A stretch of DNA of 64,000 nt, taken from contig NZ_BMWC01000002.1 of NCBI RefSeq assembly GCF_014651035.1, positions 806,001 to 870,000 of the forward strand. Direction: 5' to 3'. Shown here piece after piece: positions 54,968 to 63,804 of the stretch (the first letter of the stretch is position 1; every line of letters starts with the position of its first letter). Source of the DNA: Streptomyces lomondensis. GTDB taxonomy: Bacteria > Actinomycetota > Actinomycetes > Streptomycetales > Streptomycetaceae. Under the pieces are notes generated by a model, which was not told the origin of the DNA, did no database searches, and worked only from the letters and a program-made list of their open reading frames with translations. Both the position numbers and the translations under genes were made by a program.

Positions 54968-56380
54968 TCACCGCCTGGTGTGAGGGGCGCGGTCCGCGAC
55001 CGACAGGATGATGTCGCGCAGCCGGTCGGCGTACAGCCGCAGGTTCTTGTGGGCGACGTCGGTGTCCGGGTGGCGGGCGGCGAACCACAGCCCCTCGTGG
55101 AGCCGGGTGACCCAGGCGCAGACCTGGTCGCCGTACGACACCCGGATCAGGCCGTAGGCGTTCCGCTCGGTCCAGCTCGTGGAGTGCGGGATGTCCCGGG
55201 TGTCGGTGAACGACACGATCGAGTACATGTCGGGGGAGGTGGGCCGGAAGTCGGCGCCGAGCAGCCGCAGCACCCGGGCGAGCGGCATGCGGGCCAGCGG
55301 GCGGGTGGCGTGCAGCGCGGCGCGTACGGTCGTCAGCGCGGCGGGGAAGTCGGGCGTCCGGGCCACGGGCACCTCGATCGGCGCGCCGCCGACGTACCAG
55401 CCCACGGAGTCCGAGTACGCGGACTTCGCCCGGGTGTGGAAGGGCACCACGGTGCGGTAGACGGGCTCGCCGCCGATCTCGTGGACGATCAGGGCGGTCG
55501 CCGCCAGCAGGCCGACCAGGGTGCCGCCGCAGGGGCGGCAGTACGCCTCGAACGCGGCGGCGGCGTCCGCGTCCACGAGCATCTCGCGCATCAGCTTCTG
55601 GGTGGGCAGCGCGCCGCCGGGTTCCAGGCCGAGGTCGACGGGGAAGCCCGGCAGCCGCCCGTCGCAGCGCTGGATGAACTCCCGCCAGCGGGCGACGGTC
55701 TCGTGGTCGGCGTCGATCCGGTCCGCATCCGCCCGCTCGGCCTCGCAGAAGTCGACGTAGCTGCTGACCGGGGTCTGCTCCGGGGTGCGGCCGGTGCGGT
55801 GGGCGGCGTACAGCTCGTGGATCTCGGCCGGGAGGCGGTAGATCGAGAACGCGTCGACGTTGCTGTGGTCGAAGGCCATGTACACGCTGGTGCAGTCGTC
55901 CCGGACGACCGCCGCGTAGATGAGGTTGGGCCAGCGCAGCGCGTCCGCCGTGGTGTCGAAGCGGTGCTGGAGGTGCCGGGCCAGGGCCGCCGGGTCGCCG
56001 AACTCGCCGACGTCCTCGCGGTGGAGGGACACGGCGTCGGCGTCGAGGGTGAAGCGGCGGATCGCGTCGCCGGGGCCGCCCGCCCAGCGGAAGCCGCTGC
56101 GCAGCGTCTCGTGCCGGAGGGTCCAGCCGCGCAGCGCCTCGCCCAGCGCGTCGAGGTCGGCCCGGCCCGGGAGGTCGAAGGCCGCGCCGATCCAGGTCGG
56201 CACGAACAGGCCGTCGTCGCGCACGGTCCGCGCGGTCCGCAGATGCGACTCCTGGATGTAGGCGGGCGGCCGGGAGTCCTCCGGCAGGTCCTTCGCCGTC
56301 GCGACGGTCGCCGGACTGAGCGTCCATTCGACGAGTCGTCCAGGCCGGACCTCGCAGCGCTGGATGTCAGTCATTCGCAC
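54968..56380 (-). CDS. Stand-alone condensation-domain protein
   Basis: A protein of 470 residues from the GTG at 56380, with GGAG 7 nt upstream (an ATG two codons later is possible). It is a single NRPS-type condensation/acyltransferase domain. The catalytic His motif appears as AFDHSNVDAFS (HxxxD, without the usual second His and Gly), and later FHTRAKSAYSDSVGWYVGGA corresponds to the bridging region. Related stand-alone domains (PapA-like) form esters or amides. There is no adenylation or carrier protein nearby, so it may serve a remote pathway or a CoA-bound donor. Its end is 7 bp from the end of the pseudogene on the other strand. Confidence 0.8.
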   Translation of the reverse strand: MRMTDIQRCEVRPGRLVEWTLSPATVATAKDLPEDSRPPAYIQESHLRTARTVRDDGLFVPTWIGAAFDLPGRADLDALGEALRGWTLRHETLRSGFRWAGGPGDAIRRFTLDADAVSLHREDVGEFGDPAALARHLQHRFDTTADALRWPNLIYAAVVRDDCTSVYMAFDHSNVDAFSIYRLPAEIHELYAAHRTGRTPEQTPVSSYVDFCEAERADADRIDADHETVARWREFIQRCDGRLPGFPVDLGLEPGGALPTQKLMREMLVDADAAAAFEAYCRPCGGTLVGLLAATALIVHEIGGEPVYRTVVPFHTRAKSAYSDSVGWYVGGAPIEVPVARTPDFPAALTTVRAALHATRPLARMPLARVLRLLGADFRPTSPDMYSIVSFTDTRDIPHSTSWTERNAYGLIRVSYGDQVCAWVTRLHEGLWFAARHPDTDVAHKNLRLYADRLRDIILSVADRAPHTRR

Positions 56381-56564
56381 GGGGCGTCTCCGTTCGCAGT
56401 TGGGACAGACCCGATCAAGGGAATGCCGAGCCCGCGACCGGCCACACCGGGTGTCGCCACATTTCAGGGGAACGGATGGCATGTCGAACGGCGATACGGG
56501 GCCACGCCGTCGCCCTCGGTTGACGGCGCTCGGCATACCAGCCGATCAGCGGCTCTTTCCGGGT

Positions 56565-57014
56565 TCAGGCGCCGATGTCCTCGTTCCAGAGCGCCGGGTG
56601 CCGGGCGATGAAGTCGCGCATCAGGGCGGTGCAATCGGCGTCGTCCAGCAGCACGATCTCCACGCCGTGTCCGGCGAGCCAGTCGTGGCCGCCGTGGAAG
56701 GTGGCCGCCTCGCCGATCACCACACGGGAGATGCCGAACTGCCGGACCAGCCCGGAGCAGTACCAGCAGGGGGACAGGGTCGTCACCATCGTCGTGCCCC
56801 GGTACGAGCGTTGCCGCCCGGCCGCCCGGAAGGCCGCCGTCTCCGCGTGCGTGGAGGCGTCGTCGTCCTGGACGCGCCGGTTGCGGCCGCAGCCCAGCAG
56901 GGTGCCGTCGGCGCCGTAGAGCGCGGCACCGATCGGAATGCCGCCCTCGGCGAGCCCGGCGCGGGCCTCCTCGAGGGCGGTGGCGAGCCAAGCGCGTGCC
57001 TGTGCGTGATCCAT
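56565..57014 (-). CDS. Cytosine deaminase-like zinc hydrolase (yeast FCY1 type)
   Basis: A protein of 149 residues. The zinc site is THAETAAFRAAG (His, catalytic Glu) and TLSPCWYCSGLVRQFGI (two Cys). The C-terminus, ISRVVIGEAATFHGGHDWL then DDADCTALMRDFIARHPALW and NEDIGA, closely resembles fungal cytosine deaminase, so cytosine or a cytosine analogue is the likely substrate. The ATG at 57014 begins the conserved domain. A GTG at 57077, overlapping the stop of the LacI gene (GTGA), would add 21 residues and couple the two genes; either start is possible. Confidence 0.82.
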   Translation of the reverse strand: MDHAQARAWLATALEEARAGLAEGGIPIGAALYGADGTLLGCGRNRRVQDDDASTHAETAAFRAAGRQRSYRGTTMVTTLSPCWYCSGLVRQFGISRVVIGEAATFHGGHDWLAGHGVEIVLLDDADCTALMRDFIARHPALWNEDIGA

Positions 57015-57073
57015 GAGGTCACTCTGCGGCCACCCGGGCAGGGGGGCAACGCGCGGCGGCTCCCACCGCCCGG

Positions 57074-58144
57074 TCACGCGTCACCGGCGCCCGGCCGGTC
57101 CCGCTCCCCCTCCCCCTGCCCCCGGGCCACCGGTGCCGTCGTGGCCCGGGGGATCAGCTGCGTCGGCAGGACGACGTGCCGCCCCTGCTCGCCCTCGGGG
57201 TCGTCGATGAGCTTCAGCGCCAGCTCCCCGGCCTGCCGGCCCATCTCCGACGGTGACTGCGCGACCGTGGACAGGTCGAACCAGTCGGCCGGCGGCTGGT
57301 CGTCGAAGCCGAGGACGGAGATGTGCTCGGGGACCGCGATCCGCGTCCTGCGCAGGTTCCAGACCAGGGCGACGGCGACCTCGTCCTGCTCGGCGAAGAC
57401 GGCGGTGGGCGGCTCGCGCAGGCTCAGCAGCGTGCCGAGCACCTCGGCGGCGGCGCGCTTGCTGCCGGCCCGGGTGGCCACCACCAGGTCGTCGTCGAGC
57501 GGCACCCCCGCTTCGATGAGCGCCTGCTGATAACCCACCAGCCGTTCTTCGGAGCTGAAGGAGAAGCCCCGCGCACCCGTGGTCTGGACGAAGGCGATCC
57601 GGCGGTGGCCGAGGTTGAGCAGGTGGCGGGTGCCGTGCAGGGCGCCGGCGACGTCGTCGGCGTAGACGCTCGGCCGTCCGTCGACGTGCCGGCTGACGTA
57701 GATCACCGGCATGCCGAGGTCGTCCAGCCGGGCGGTCTCCTCGTCGGTGAGGTCGAAGGAGAACACCAGGAGCGCGTCGGCGTTGCGGCGGGCCGGGAGG
57801 TGCTGGAAGAACGCCGTGCGCTCGGCGAGGTCCGGGATCTCGTAGACGCTCAGCTGGAGGCCCGCCGCGCGCAGCAGCGTGGCCAGGCTCGACAGGGCGG
57901 AGCCCATGAACCACGAGTCGAGCGTGGGCACCAGCACCGCGATCGTCCCGGTCCTGCCCGTGACCAGGCTCGCGGCCTGCCGGGACACGGCGAAGTTCAG
58001 CTCGCGCGCGGCCTTCTCGACACGGGCGCGGACCTCCGGCGAGACGGTGGACAGCCCGCGCAGCGTGCGCGAGACGGTGGAGGTGGAGACCCCGGCCCGT
58101 TCGGCGACGTCGGCCATGGTGGGGTGCCGCTGAGCTGGTGGCAT
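57074..58144 (-). CDS. LacI-family transcriptional regulator
   Basis: A protein of 356 residues. The LacI headpiece is TMADVAERAGVSTSTVSRTL followed by the hinge helix ELNFAVSRQAASL; the effector domain is a periplasmic-binding-like fold with TIAVLVPTLDSWFMG, VIYVSRHVDGRPSVYADD and ISVLGFDDQPPADWFDLSTV. It usually responds to a sugar. The deaminase gene follows on the same strand and the ABM gene is divergent 126 bp away, so either could be a target. No sugar transporter is nearby. Confidence 0.92.
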   Translation of the reverse strand: MPPAQRHPTMADVAERAGVSTSTVSRTLRGLSTVSPEVRARVEKAARELNFAVSRQAASLVTGRTGTIAVLVPTLDSWFMGSALSSLATLLRAAGLQLSVYEIPDLAERTAFFQHLPARRNADALLVFSFDLTDEETARLDDLGMPVIYVSRHVDGRPSVYADDVAGALHGTRHLLNLGHRRIAFVQTTGARGFSFSSEERLVGYQQALIEAGVPLDDDLVVATRAGSKRAAAEVLGTLLSLREPPTAVFAEQDEVAVALVWNLRRTRIAVPEHISVLGFDDQPPADWFDLSTVAQSPSEMGRQAGELALKLIDDPEGEQGRHVVLPTQLIPRATTAPVARGQGEGERDRPGAGDA

Positions 58145-58270
58145 GAGCGGACGCTAGCAGCGGCCGTGTCGGTCGTGCGGGGCGCGTAAAGCAGTTGACC
58201 GTCCCCGGTCGCCCTCGGGCACGATCACGGTTCCGCCACCGTCCGCCGCCCGCACGAGAAGGAGCCCGCC

Positions 58271-58870
58271 ATGCCCGCAGCCCCGTTCCCGGACCTCACT
58301 CGCCCCGGCACGCTCGTCATCGGCACGCGGCACGCCGACGGCCCCGACCGTCAACGGGCCCTCGTGGAAGCCGAGTCAGGAGCACTCGCCACCCCGCCGC
58401 CCGGCCTCGCCGCGGTCAGCTGGTTCCTGAGCACGGACGGGGAGACCGTGCTGACGCTCGCCCAGTGGGACGACGACACGGCGGTTCCGCTCGCCGGTCC
58501 GCCCCGCTACCGCCTCGACCGCAGCCTCGCCGAAGAGCACGAGACCCGTGTCCCCGGCTGCCTGATCACCGCCGCCTTCGATGTCGACGGGCCCGAGCGG
58601 CAGCGCCACTTCACCGACGCGGTGATCGCGGCCCAGCCGCGTGAAGGCGGCCACCCCGGGGCCGTCTCCGCCCACTTCCTGCACAGCGTCGACGGCAGCC
58701 GGGTGCTGCTCTACACCGAGTGGACCAGCGCCGAGGCCCACCAGGAGGCCGCCGAGGCGGGCGACCACGACAAGGGGCACGAGCTGTTCTCGGGGACACC
58801 CGGGGTGCGGCTCACGCACGGGGGGCGGTTTCATCTCCGGCACGCGCTGCGGTGGGGGCCCGCGAGGTGA
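58271..58870 (+). CDS. Tandem ABM-domain protein (antibiotic biosynthesis monooxygenase fold)
   Basis: A protein of 199 residues made of two related halves with the dimeric alpha/beta-barrel pattern: PGTLVIGTRHADGPDRQRAL...VSWFLSTDGETVLTLAQW and ITAAFDVDGPERQRHFTD...AHFLHSVDGSRVLLYTEWTS. Each half corresponds to one ABM domain, so the protein folds as an intramolecular dimer. Members oxidise polyketide-type compounds or bind small ligands; the function here is not known. AAGGAG precedes the ATG at 58271. Divergent from the LacI gene. Confidence 0.75.
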   Translation: MPAAPFPDLTRPGTLVIGTRHADGPDRQRALVEAESGALATPPPGLAAVSWFLSTDGETVLTLAQWDDDTAVPLAGPPRYRLDRSLAEEHETRVPGCLITAAFDVDGPERQRHFTDAVIAAQPREGGHPGAVSAHFLHSVDGSRVLLYTEWTSAEAHQEAAEAGDHDKGHELFSGTPGVRLTHGGRFHLRHALRWGPAR

Positions 58871-58909
58871 CCGGCCGCCCCGGGCGTCATGCCGTCCGCC
58901 GCGCGGCGC

Positions 58910-60175
58910 TCACTTCGTCCCCACCACCCGCAAAGCCCCCACCACCAGTGCCCGCGTCACCGCCACCACCTCCCGCAGCGACACCCGTTCCGCCGCGCTG
59001 TGGGCCACCTGGATGTCCCCCGGCCCGAATTGCAGCGTCGGGATTCCGGCCCCGGCGTACAGCCGCAGGTCGCTGCCGTACGTCGCACCGCGCTCGCGCA
59101 GGGCGGGGCCGCCCGTGGTGTCGGCCCAGGCGCCCCGCAGGATGCCGGGCAGGGGGTGGCCCGGCGGGAGGCGGCCGGGGGCGAATTGGCCGCCGGGCCA
59201 GGTCACGGTCGGGGGGTGGTCGCGGAGCCAGGGGTCGGTGGCGCCGGCCTCGGCCACGCACTGCTCCAGGGCGTGGCGCGCCTCGGCCGGGTCCTCGTCG
59301 AGGCGTACGCCGAGCCGGCCCTCGGCGACCAGCAGGTCGGGCACGCTGCTCGCCCAGTCGCCGGAGCGCACGGTGCCGACGGACAGGGCGTAGGGGATGG
59401 GGTACTCCGCCAGCAGCGGGTCGGGGTCGGTGTTGCGTACGGTCTCCAGCCGGGCCAGGGCCCGGTGCAGCGGCAGGTACGCGTCGATCGCGCTCACGCC
59501 ACGCTCCCGGGAACTGGCGTGGGCGGCCCGGCCGGGGACCGTGACGCGGAACGTCAGGGCACCGGCGTTGGCGGTGATCAGCGTGCCCGCGGTGGGCTCG
59601 GCGATGACGCAGGCGTCGCCGCGGTGCCCCCGCCGGAGGGTGCCGAAGGCGCCGAGGCCGCCGTCCTCCTCGCCGACGACGAAGTGCACGGCGATCCGGC
59701 CGCGCAGCCGGATCCCGGCCGCGCGGATCGCGGCCAGCGCGGCGAGGTGCGCCGCCAGCCCGGCCTTCATGTCGCAGGCGCCGCGCCCATGGACGACGTC
59801 CCCGGTCACCCGGGGCGTGAACGGGTCGCCGTCCCAGGCGCCGAGGTCGCCGGGCGGTACGACGTCGACGTGGCCCTGGAGGATCAGGGTGGGCCCGTCG
59901 CCGCCGTCCGGTGTGGTGCCGACCAGGCCCCAGGCCTCGTCGCGGGGTGCCTCCGTGCCCGGGAAGTCCGGGTCGGCCCGCAGCGCCGGCAGGTCCATGG
60001 ACCACAGGTCGGTGTCCAGGCCGAGCCGCTCCAGCCGGGCCGCCAGCAGGTGCTGGAGCTCCGACTCGGCGGGGCTGCCGGTCACGCTGGGTACGGCTAT
60101 CAGCTCCCGCAGGGTGCGGGCCAGGGCCGCCTCGTCGATCTCCGCCAGGGCGGCGGCCTCCTCGTCACTCAGCAC
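58910..60175 (-). CDS. M20-family metallopeptidase (ArgE/DapE type)
   Basis: A protein of 421 residues from the GTG at 60175, with GGGGAGG 9 nt before it. Metal ligands: LILQGHVDVVPPGD (His, Asp), HGRGACDMKAGLAAHL (Asp), the catalytic Glu pair in VVGEEDGGLGAFG, VIAEPT, and the last His in VAHSAAERVSL. The dimerisation domain lies in the middle. Such enzymes remove acyl or succinyl groups from amino acids or cleave small peptides; the N-acetylornithine/succinyl-DAP subgroup is most like this. The exact substrate is unknown. Confidence 0.9.
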   Translation of the reverse strand: MLSDEEAAALAEIDEAALARTLRELIAVPSVTGSPAESELQHLLAARLERLGLDTDLWSMDLPALRADPDFPGTEAPRDEAWGLVGTTPDGGDGPTLILQGHVDVVPPGDLGAWDGDPFTPRVTGDVVHGRGACDMKAGLAAHLAALAAIRAAGIRLRGRIAVHFVVGEEDGGLGAFGTLRRGHRGDACVIAEPTAGTLITANAGALTFRVTVPGRAAHASSRERGVSAIDAYLPLHRALARLETVRNTDPDPLLAEYPIPYALSVGTVRSGDWASSVPDLLVAEGRLGVRLDEDPAEARHALEQCVAEAGATDPWLRDHPPTVTWPGGQFAPGRLPPGHPLPGILRGAWADTTGGPALRERGATYGSDLRLYAGAGIPTLQFGPGDIQVAHSAAERVSLREVVAVTRALVVGALRVVGTK

Positions 60176-60247
60176 GCTGCCGGTCCTCCCCTCACCCAGG
60201 GCGCGGCGATCGCAGCCCCGCACGCATATCTGCTCAGCCCGGCCCGT

Positions 60248-60382
60248 TCATACGCGGCGAGGCGGCCCGGATACGGCGAGGCGACCCGCATGCGGCGAGG
60301 CGACCCGGATGCGGCGAGGCGGCCCGCATGCGGCGAGGCGACCCGGATGCGGCGAGGCGACCCGGATGCGGCGAGGCGGCCC
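60248..60382. repeat. Tandem 19-bp repeat, about seven copies
   Basis: The unit GGATGCGGCGAGGCGACCC and variants (G/C at base 2, A/G before CCC) recur at 60269, 60288, 60307, 60326, 60345 and 60364, with a 21-bp first copy at 60248. It lies between the histidine kinase stop and the M20 peptidase start (both minus strand), upstream of the peptidase. No hairpin potential stands out beyond the GC content. Confidence 0.9.
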
Positions 60383-60401
60383 GTGTGGGCGGGTGCGGGT
60401 G

Positions 60402-61820
60402 TCAGTCGATCCCGCCGCCCACCGTGAACCCGATCACCGACCCGCCCCCGTCCCGCCGGAACGCGAACGGCGCTCCCCCGTGCGCGAGCGCCACCTCGCG
60501 GACGATGGACAGGCCCAGGCCGGAGCCCGGCAGGGAGCGGGCGTCGGCCGCGCGGTAGAAGCGGTCGAAGACCCGGTCGAGGTCCTTCTCGGCTATGCCG
60601 GGGCCCCGGTCGAGGACCTCGACGCGGATCACGCCGGGCCGGGCGGGCCCGGCGACGGCGATCTCGACGGGGGCCGTGCCGCCCTGGTCGAACTTCACCG
60701 CGTTCTCGACGAGGTTGGACAGCGCCCGGGTCAGCATCCCGGGCCGGCCGTCGGTCGTGGTGTCGCCGCTCGCACGCAGCACGATCCGCCGGCCGCTGCG
60801 GCGCCGGGCGAGGCCCGCCACCTCCTCCGCGATGTCGGCCAGATCCACCCGCTGCGGCGGTTCCGTGTCGGACTGCCCGGCCGCGAGGTCGACCAGCTCG
60901 TTGACCAGGTCGGTCAGTTCCCGGGCCTCCTGGCCCAGGTCGGCGACGAGTTCCTCCCGGGTCTCCGGCGGCAGTTCGTCGATCCGGCGGAGCAGGGAGA
61001 TGTTCGTCCGCAGCGAGGTCAGCGGCGTACGCAGCTCGTGGCCCGCGTCCTGGACCAGGCGGCGCTGGTCCTCCTCGGACTGGGCGAGCCGGCCCAGCAT
61101 GCGGTCGAAGGCCCGCCCGAGCCGGCCCACCTCGTCGTGGCCGGCGACCGGCACCTGGATGCCGAGGCGGCGGGTGCGGGCGACGTCCTCGGCGGCGTCC
61201 GTGAGCACGACCAGGCGGCGCGTGATCCGCCGGGCCAGCCACCAGCCGAACAGCCCGGCGCCGATCACCACGGCGGCCATCAGGAGGAGCGTGCGCTGCT
61301 GGAGCGCCCGCAGCAGGTCCTCGACGTCGCTGAACTCCTGCGCGACCTGCACCGCGCCCCGGCCGCCGCCGAGGGAGACGGTCGCGACGCGGTAGACGTC
61401 GTCGCCCACGTCGACGTCCCGGTGCTGGACCACCCGCCCGGAGACGGCCGCGGCGGCGATCCGCACGTCGGCGCCGGTGACCGGCAGCCCCGGACGGCCC
61501 GGGTCGACGACATGCCCGTCCGGGCCGAGCACCTGCACATCCGTCCGCGCGGGCCGCACCAGGTCGTGGCCCGGCGCGGCGGACGAGAAGTCGCCGGGCG
61601 TCATCCGGTTCTGGCTGACCTCGTCCCGCAGGTCCTGCACGACCTCGTCGAACACCGTCTGCTGGTCCACCCGCACCAGCCGGGCCGCCGCGCTGTAGGA
61701 CAGGATGCCGACCAGGATCGTCACGGCCGCCGTCACCGCCGCGAACGACACCGCGAACGTGGTGCGCAGCGAGACCAGTCCCGGCCGCCGCCCGGCCAGC
61801 AGCCGGCGGAGGCGGCCCAC
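60402..61820 (-). CDS. Sensor histidine kinase (MprB-like)
   Basis: A protein of 472 residues. It has a first membrane helix at about 22-44, an extracytoplasmic sensor of about 130 residues, and a second helix at about 177-197. The HAMP domain follows, then the phospho-accepting His261 in DAGHELRTPLTSLR. The ATPase boxes are NLVENAVKFDQGG (N), DRGPGIAEKDL (G1) and SGLGLSIVREVALAHGG (G2). It starts GTG directly after the stop of the response regulator (TGAGTG), so the two proteins form one operon and a matched pair. The layout is like mycobacterial MprB, which responds to envelope stress; that role is inference. Confidence 0.92.
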   Translation of the reverse strand: MGRLRRLLAGRRPGLVSLRTTFAVSFAAVTAAVTILVGILSYSAAARLVRVDQQTVFDEVVQDLRDEVSQNRMTPGDFSSAAPGHDLVRPARTDVQVLGPDGHVVDPGRPGLPVTGADVRIAAAAVSGRVVQHRDVDVGDDVYRVATVSLGGGRGAVQVAQEFSDVEDLLRALQQRTLLLMAAVVIGAGLFGWWLARRITRRLVVLTDAAEDVARTRRLGIQVPVAGHDEVGRLGRAFDRMLGRLAQSEEDQRRLVQDAGHELRTPLTSLRTNISLLRRIDELPPETREELVADLGQEARELTDLVNELVDLAAGQSDTEPPQRVDLADIAEEVAGLARRRSGRRIVLRASGDTTTDGRPGMLTRALSNLVENAVKFDQGGTAPVEIAVAGPARPGVIRVEVLDRGPGIAEKDLDRVFDRFYRAADARSLPGSGLGLSIVREVALAHGGAPFAFRRDGGGSVIGFTVGGGID

Positions 61821-62543
61821 TCAGTCCTCCCGCAGCACGTAACCCACGCCGCGCACCGTGTGGATCAGCTGCGCAGCGCCCGGCTCGTCGAGCTTGCGGC
61901 GCAGGTAGCCGACGTAGACGGCGAGGTTCTTCGAGCCGGGCCCGAAGTCGTAGCCCCAGATGCGGTCGTAGATCGTCGAGTGGTCCAGGACGATGCCCGT
62001 GTTGCGGACCAGCAGCTCCAGCAGCTCGAACTCGGTGCGGGTCAGCTCCAGCTCGCGGGCGCCCCGCCAGGCCCGGCGGGCCTGCGGGTCCATGCGGATG
62101 CCGGCCGCCTCGATGAACCGCTCGAGGACCGGCCTGGGCGCCTCGGCGGGCGCGGTCGCGCTCCCGACGCCGACCGGGCTGGTGCGGCGCAGCAGGGCGC
62201 GCAGCCGGGCGAAGACCTCCTCCACGTCGAAGGGCTTCACCACGTAGTCGTCGGCGCCGGCGTCCAGGCCGGCGATCCGGTCGGCGGTCTCCACGAGGGC
62301 CGTCAGCATCAGGATCGGCGTCCGGTTGCCCTCGGCGCGCAGCACGCGGCACACCTGGAGGCCGTCGATGCCGGGCATCATCACGTCCAAGACGAGGACG
62401 TCCGGACGGTTGCGGTGGGCCTGCGCCAGCGCCTCGACCCCGTCGGCGACCGCCATGACCTGGTAGCCCTCCAGGGTCAGGGCGCGCTCCAGGGCGTTGC
62501 GGATGGCGCGGTCGTCTTCGGCGAGCAGCACTGTTTGGGGCAC
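61821..62543 (-). CDS. OmpR-family response regulator (MprA-like)
   Basis: A protein of 240 residues from the GTG at 62543; the longer frame upstream shows no conservation. The receiver domain has the acidic pair Glu9-Asp10-Asp11 (VLLAEDD), phospho-acceptor Asp53 in VLVLDVMMPG and Lys103 in DDYVVKPFD. After a Pro/Ala linker comes a winged-helix output domain (LELTRTEFELLELLVRN ... SKNLAVYVGYLRRKL ... HTVRGVGYVLRED). It is the upstream gene of the kinase operon. Confidence 0.93.
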   Translation of the reverse strand: MPQTVLLAEDDRAIRNALERALTLEGYQVMAVADGVEALAQAHRNRPDVLVLDVMMPGIDGLQVCRVLRAEGNRTPILMLTALVETADRIAGLDAGADDYVVKPFDVEEVFARLRALLRRTSPVGVGSATAPAEAPRPVLERFIEAAGIRMDPQARRAWRGARELELTRTEFELLELLVRNTGIVLDHSTIYDRIWGYDFGPGSKNLAVYVGYLRRKLDEPGAAQLIHTVRGVGYVLRED

Positions 62544-62660
62544 GCGTCCAGTGTGCCCCGCCGCCGGGTTTCCGGGACCGGATGAGCTGCACCGGAGCGT
62601 CCTTCTTACTGGCCTCTCACCAGGGGTCACGCAACCCCAGGCCGGGTGCCTACCGTCCTC

Positions 62661-63737
62661 TCACCCTCGGGCCCGCGCGAGCCGGGAGGCGTGCGTCGGC
62701 GCGTCCGGCACGTCCGCCGGGCGGCCGACGGCGAACTCCTTGCGCAGCACCGGTACGACCTCCTCGCCGAGCAGGTCGATCTGCTCCAGCACGGTCTTCA
62801 GCGGCAGCCCGGCGTGGTCGACCAGGAACAGCTGCCGCTGGTAGTCGCCGGCGTACTCGCGGAAGGCCAGCGTCTTCTCGATGACCTGCTGCGGGGAGCC
62901 GACGGTCAGCGGCGTCTGGTCCATGAAGTCCTCCAGCGACGGCCCGTGCCCGTACACCGGGGCGACGTCGAAGTAGGGCCGGAACTCGCGCACCGCGTCC
63001 TGCGCGTTCTTCCGCATGAACACATGCCCGCCGAGCCCGACGATCGCCTGCTCGGGCGTGCCGTGCCCGTAGTGCGCGTACCGCTCCCGGTACAGCTCGA
63101 CCATGCGCCGGGTGTGGTCGGCCGGCCAGAAGATGTTGTTGTGGAAGAAGCCGTCGCCGTAGTACGCGGCCTGCTCGGCGATCTCCGGCGAGCGGATCGA
63201 CCCGTGCCAGACGAACGGCGGTACGCCGTCCAGGGGGCGGGGCGTGGCGGTGAAGCCCTGCAAGGGTGTGCGGAACTTGCCCTCCCAGTCGACGACGTCC
63301 TCGCGCCACAGCCGGTGCAGCAGGGCGTAGTTCTCGATCGCGAGCGGGATGCCCTGCCGGATGTCCTGCCCGAACCAGGGGTAGACCGGGGCGGTGTTCC
63401 CACGGCCCAGCATCAGATCCACCCGGCCGTCGGCCAGGTGCTGGAGCATCGCGAAGTCCTCGGCGATCTTCACCGGGTCGTTGGTGGTGATGAGGGTGGT
63501 GGCCGTGGAGAGGATCAGCCGCTCGGTGCGGGCGGCGACGTAGCCGAGCATGGTCGTCGGCGACGAGGGCACGAACGGCGGGTTGTGGTGCTCACCGGTC
63601 GCGAAGACGTCGAGCCCGGCCTCCTCGGCCTTCAGCGCGATCGCGACCATGGCCTTGATCCGCTCGCGCTCGGTCGGTGTCCGGCCAGTGGTGGGGTCGG
63701 GCGTGACGTCGCCGACGCTGAAGATCCCGAACTGCAT
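62661..63737 (-). CDS. LLM-class flavin-dependent monooxygenase
   Basis: A luciferase-like protein of 358 residues: MQFGIFSVGDVTPDPTTGRT start, then GLDVFATGEHHNPPFVPSSP, TERLILSTATTLITTNDPV and LADGRVDLMLGRGNTAPVYP, the FMN-contact region of the bacterial luciferase family. The enzyme should use reduced FMN and O2 to oxidise a small substrate. I cannot name the substrate; the sequence recalls the CE1758 subgroup. It is a single-gene unit with its promoter in the 67-bp gap at 63738-63804. Confidence 0.87.
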   Translation of the reverse strand: MQFGIFSVGDVTPDPTTGRTPTERERIKAMVAIALKAEEAGLDVFATGEHHNPPFVPSSPTTMLGYVAARTERLILSTATTLITTNDPVKIAEDFAMLQHLADGRVDLMLGRGNTAPVYPWFGQDIRQGIPLAIENYALLHRLWREDVVDWEGKFRTPLQGFTATPRPLDGVPPFVWHGSIRSPEIAEQAAYYGDGFFHNNIFWPADHTRRMVELYRERYAHYGHGTPEQAIVGLGGHVFMRKNAQDAVREFRPYFDVAPVYGHGPSLEDFMDQTPLTVGSPQQVIEKTLAFREYAGDYQRQLFLVDHAGLPLKTVLEQIDLLGEEVVPVLRKEFAVGRPADVPDAPTHASRLARARG

Positions 63738-63804
63738 GCTCGCTCACCCTCCAGGTTGTTTACTCTTCAACCATACAGTGGAGTGGTGTCCGGAGCACTG
63801 CACC

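Noticed and set aside
54968..58870. A small biosynthetic gene cluster (condensation domain, deaminase, LacI, ABM protein)
   Set aside because: No adenylation, carrier, polyketide or terpene core genes, mixed strands and no shared operon; co-location alone does not support a pathway.
59397..62585. A plus-strand open frame of 1062 codons opposite the kinase and regulator genes
   Set aside because: It is antisense to well-supported genes and shows only low-complexity Arg/Ala/Gly sequence.
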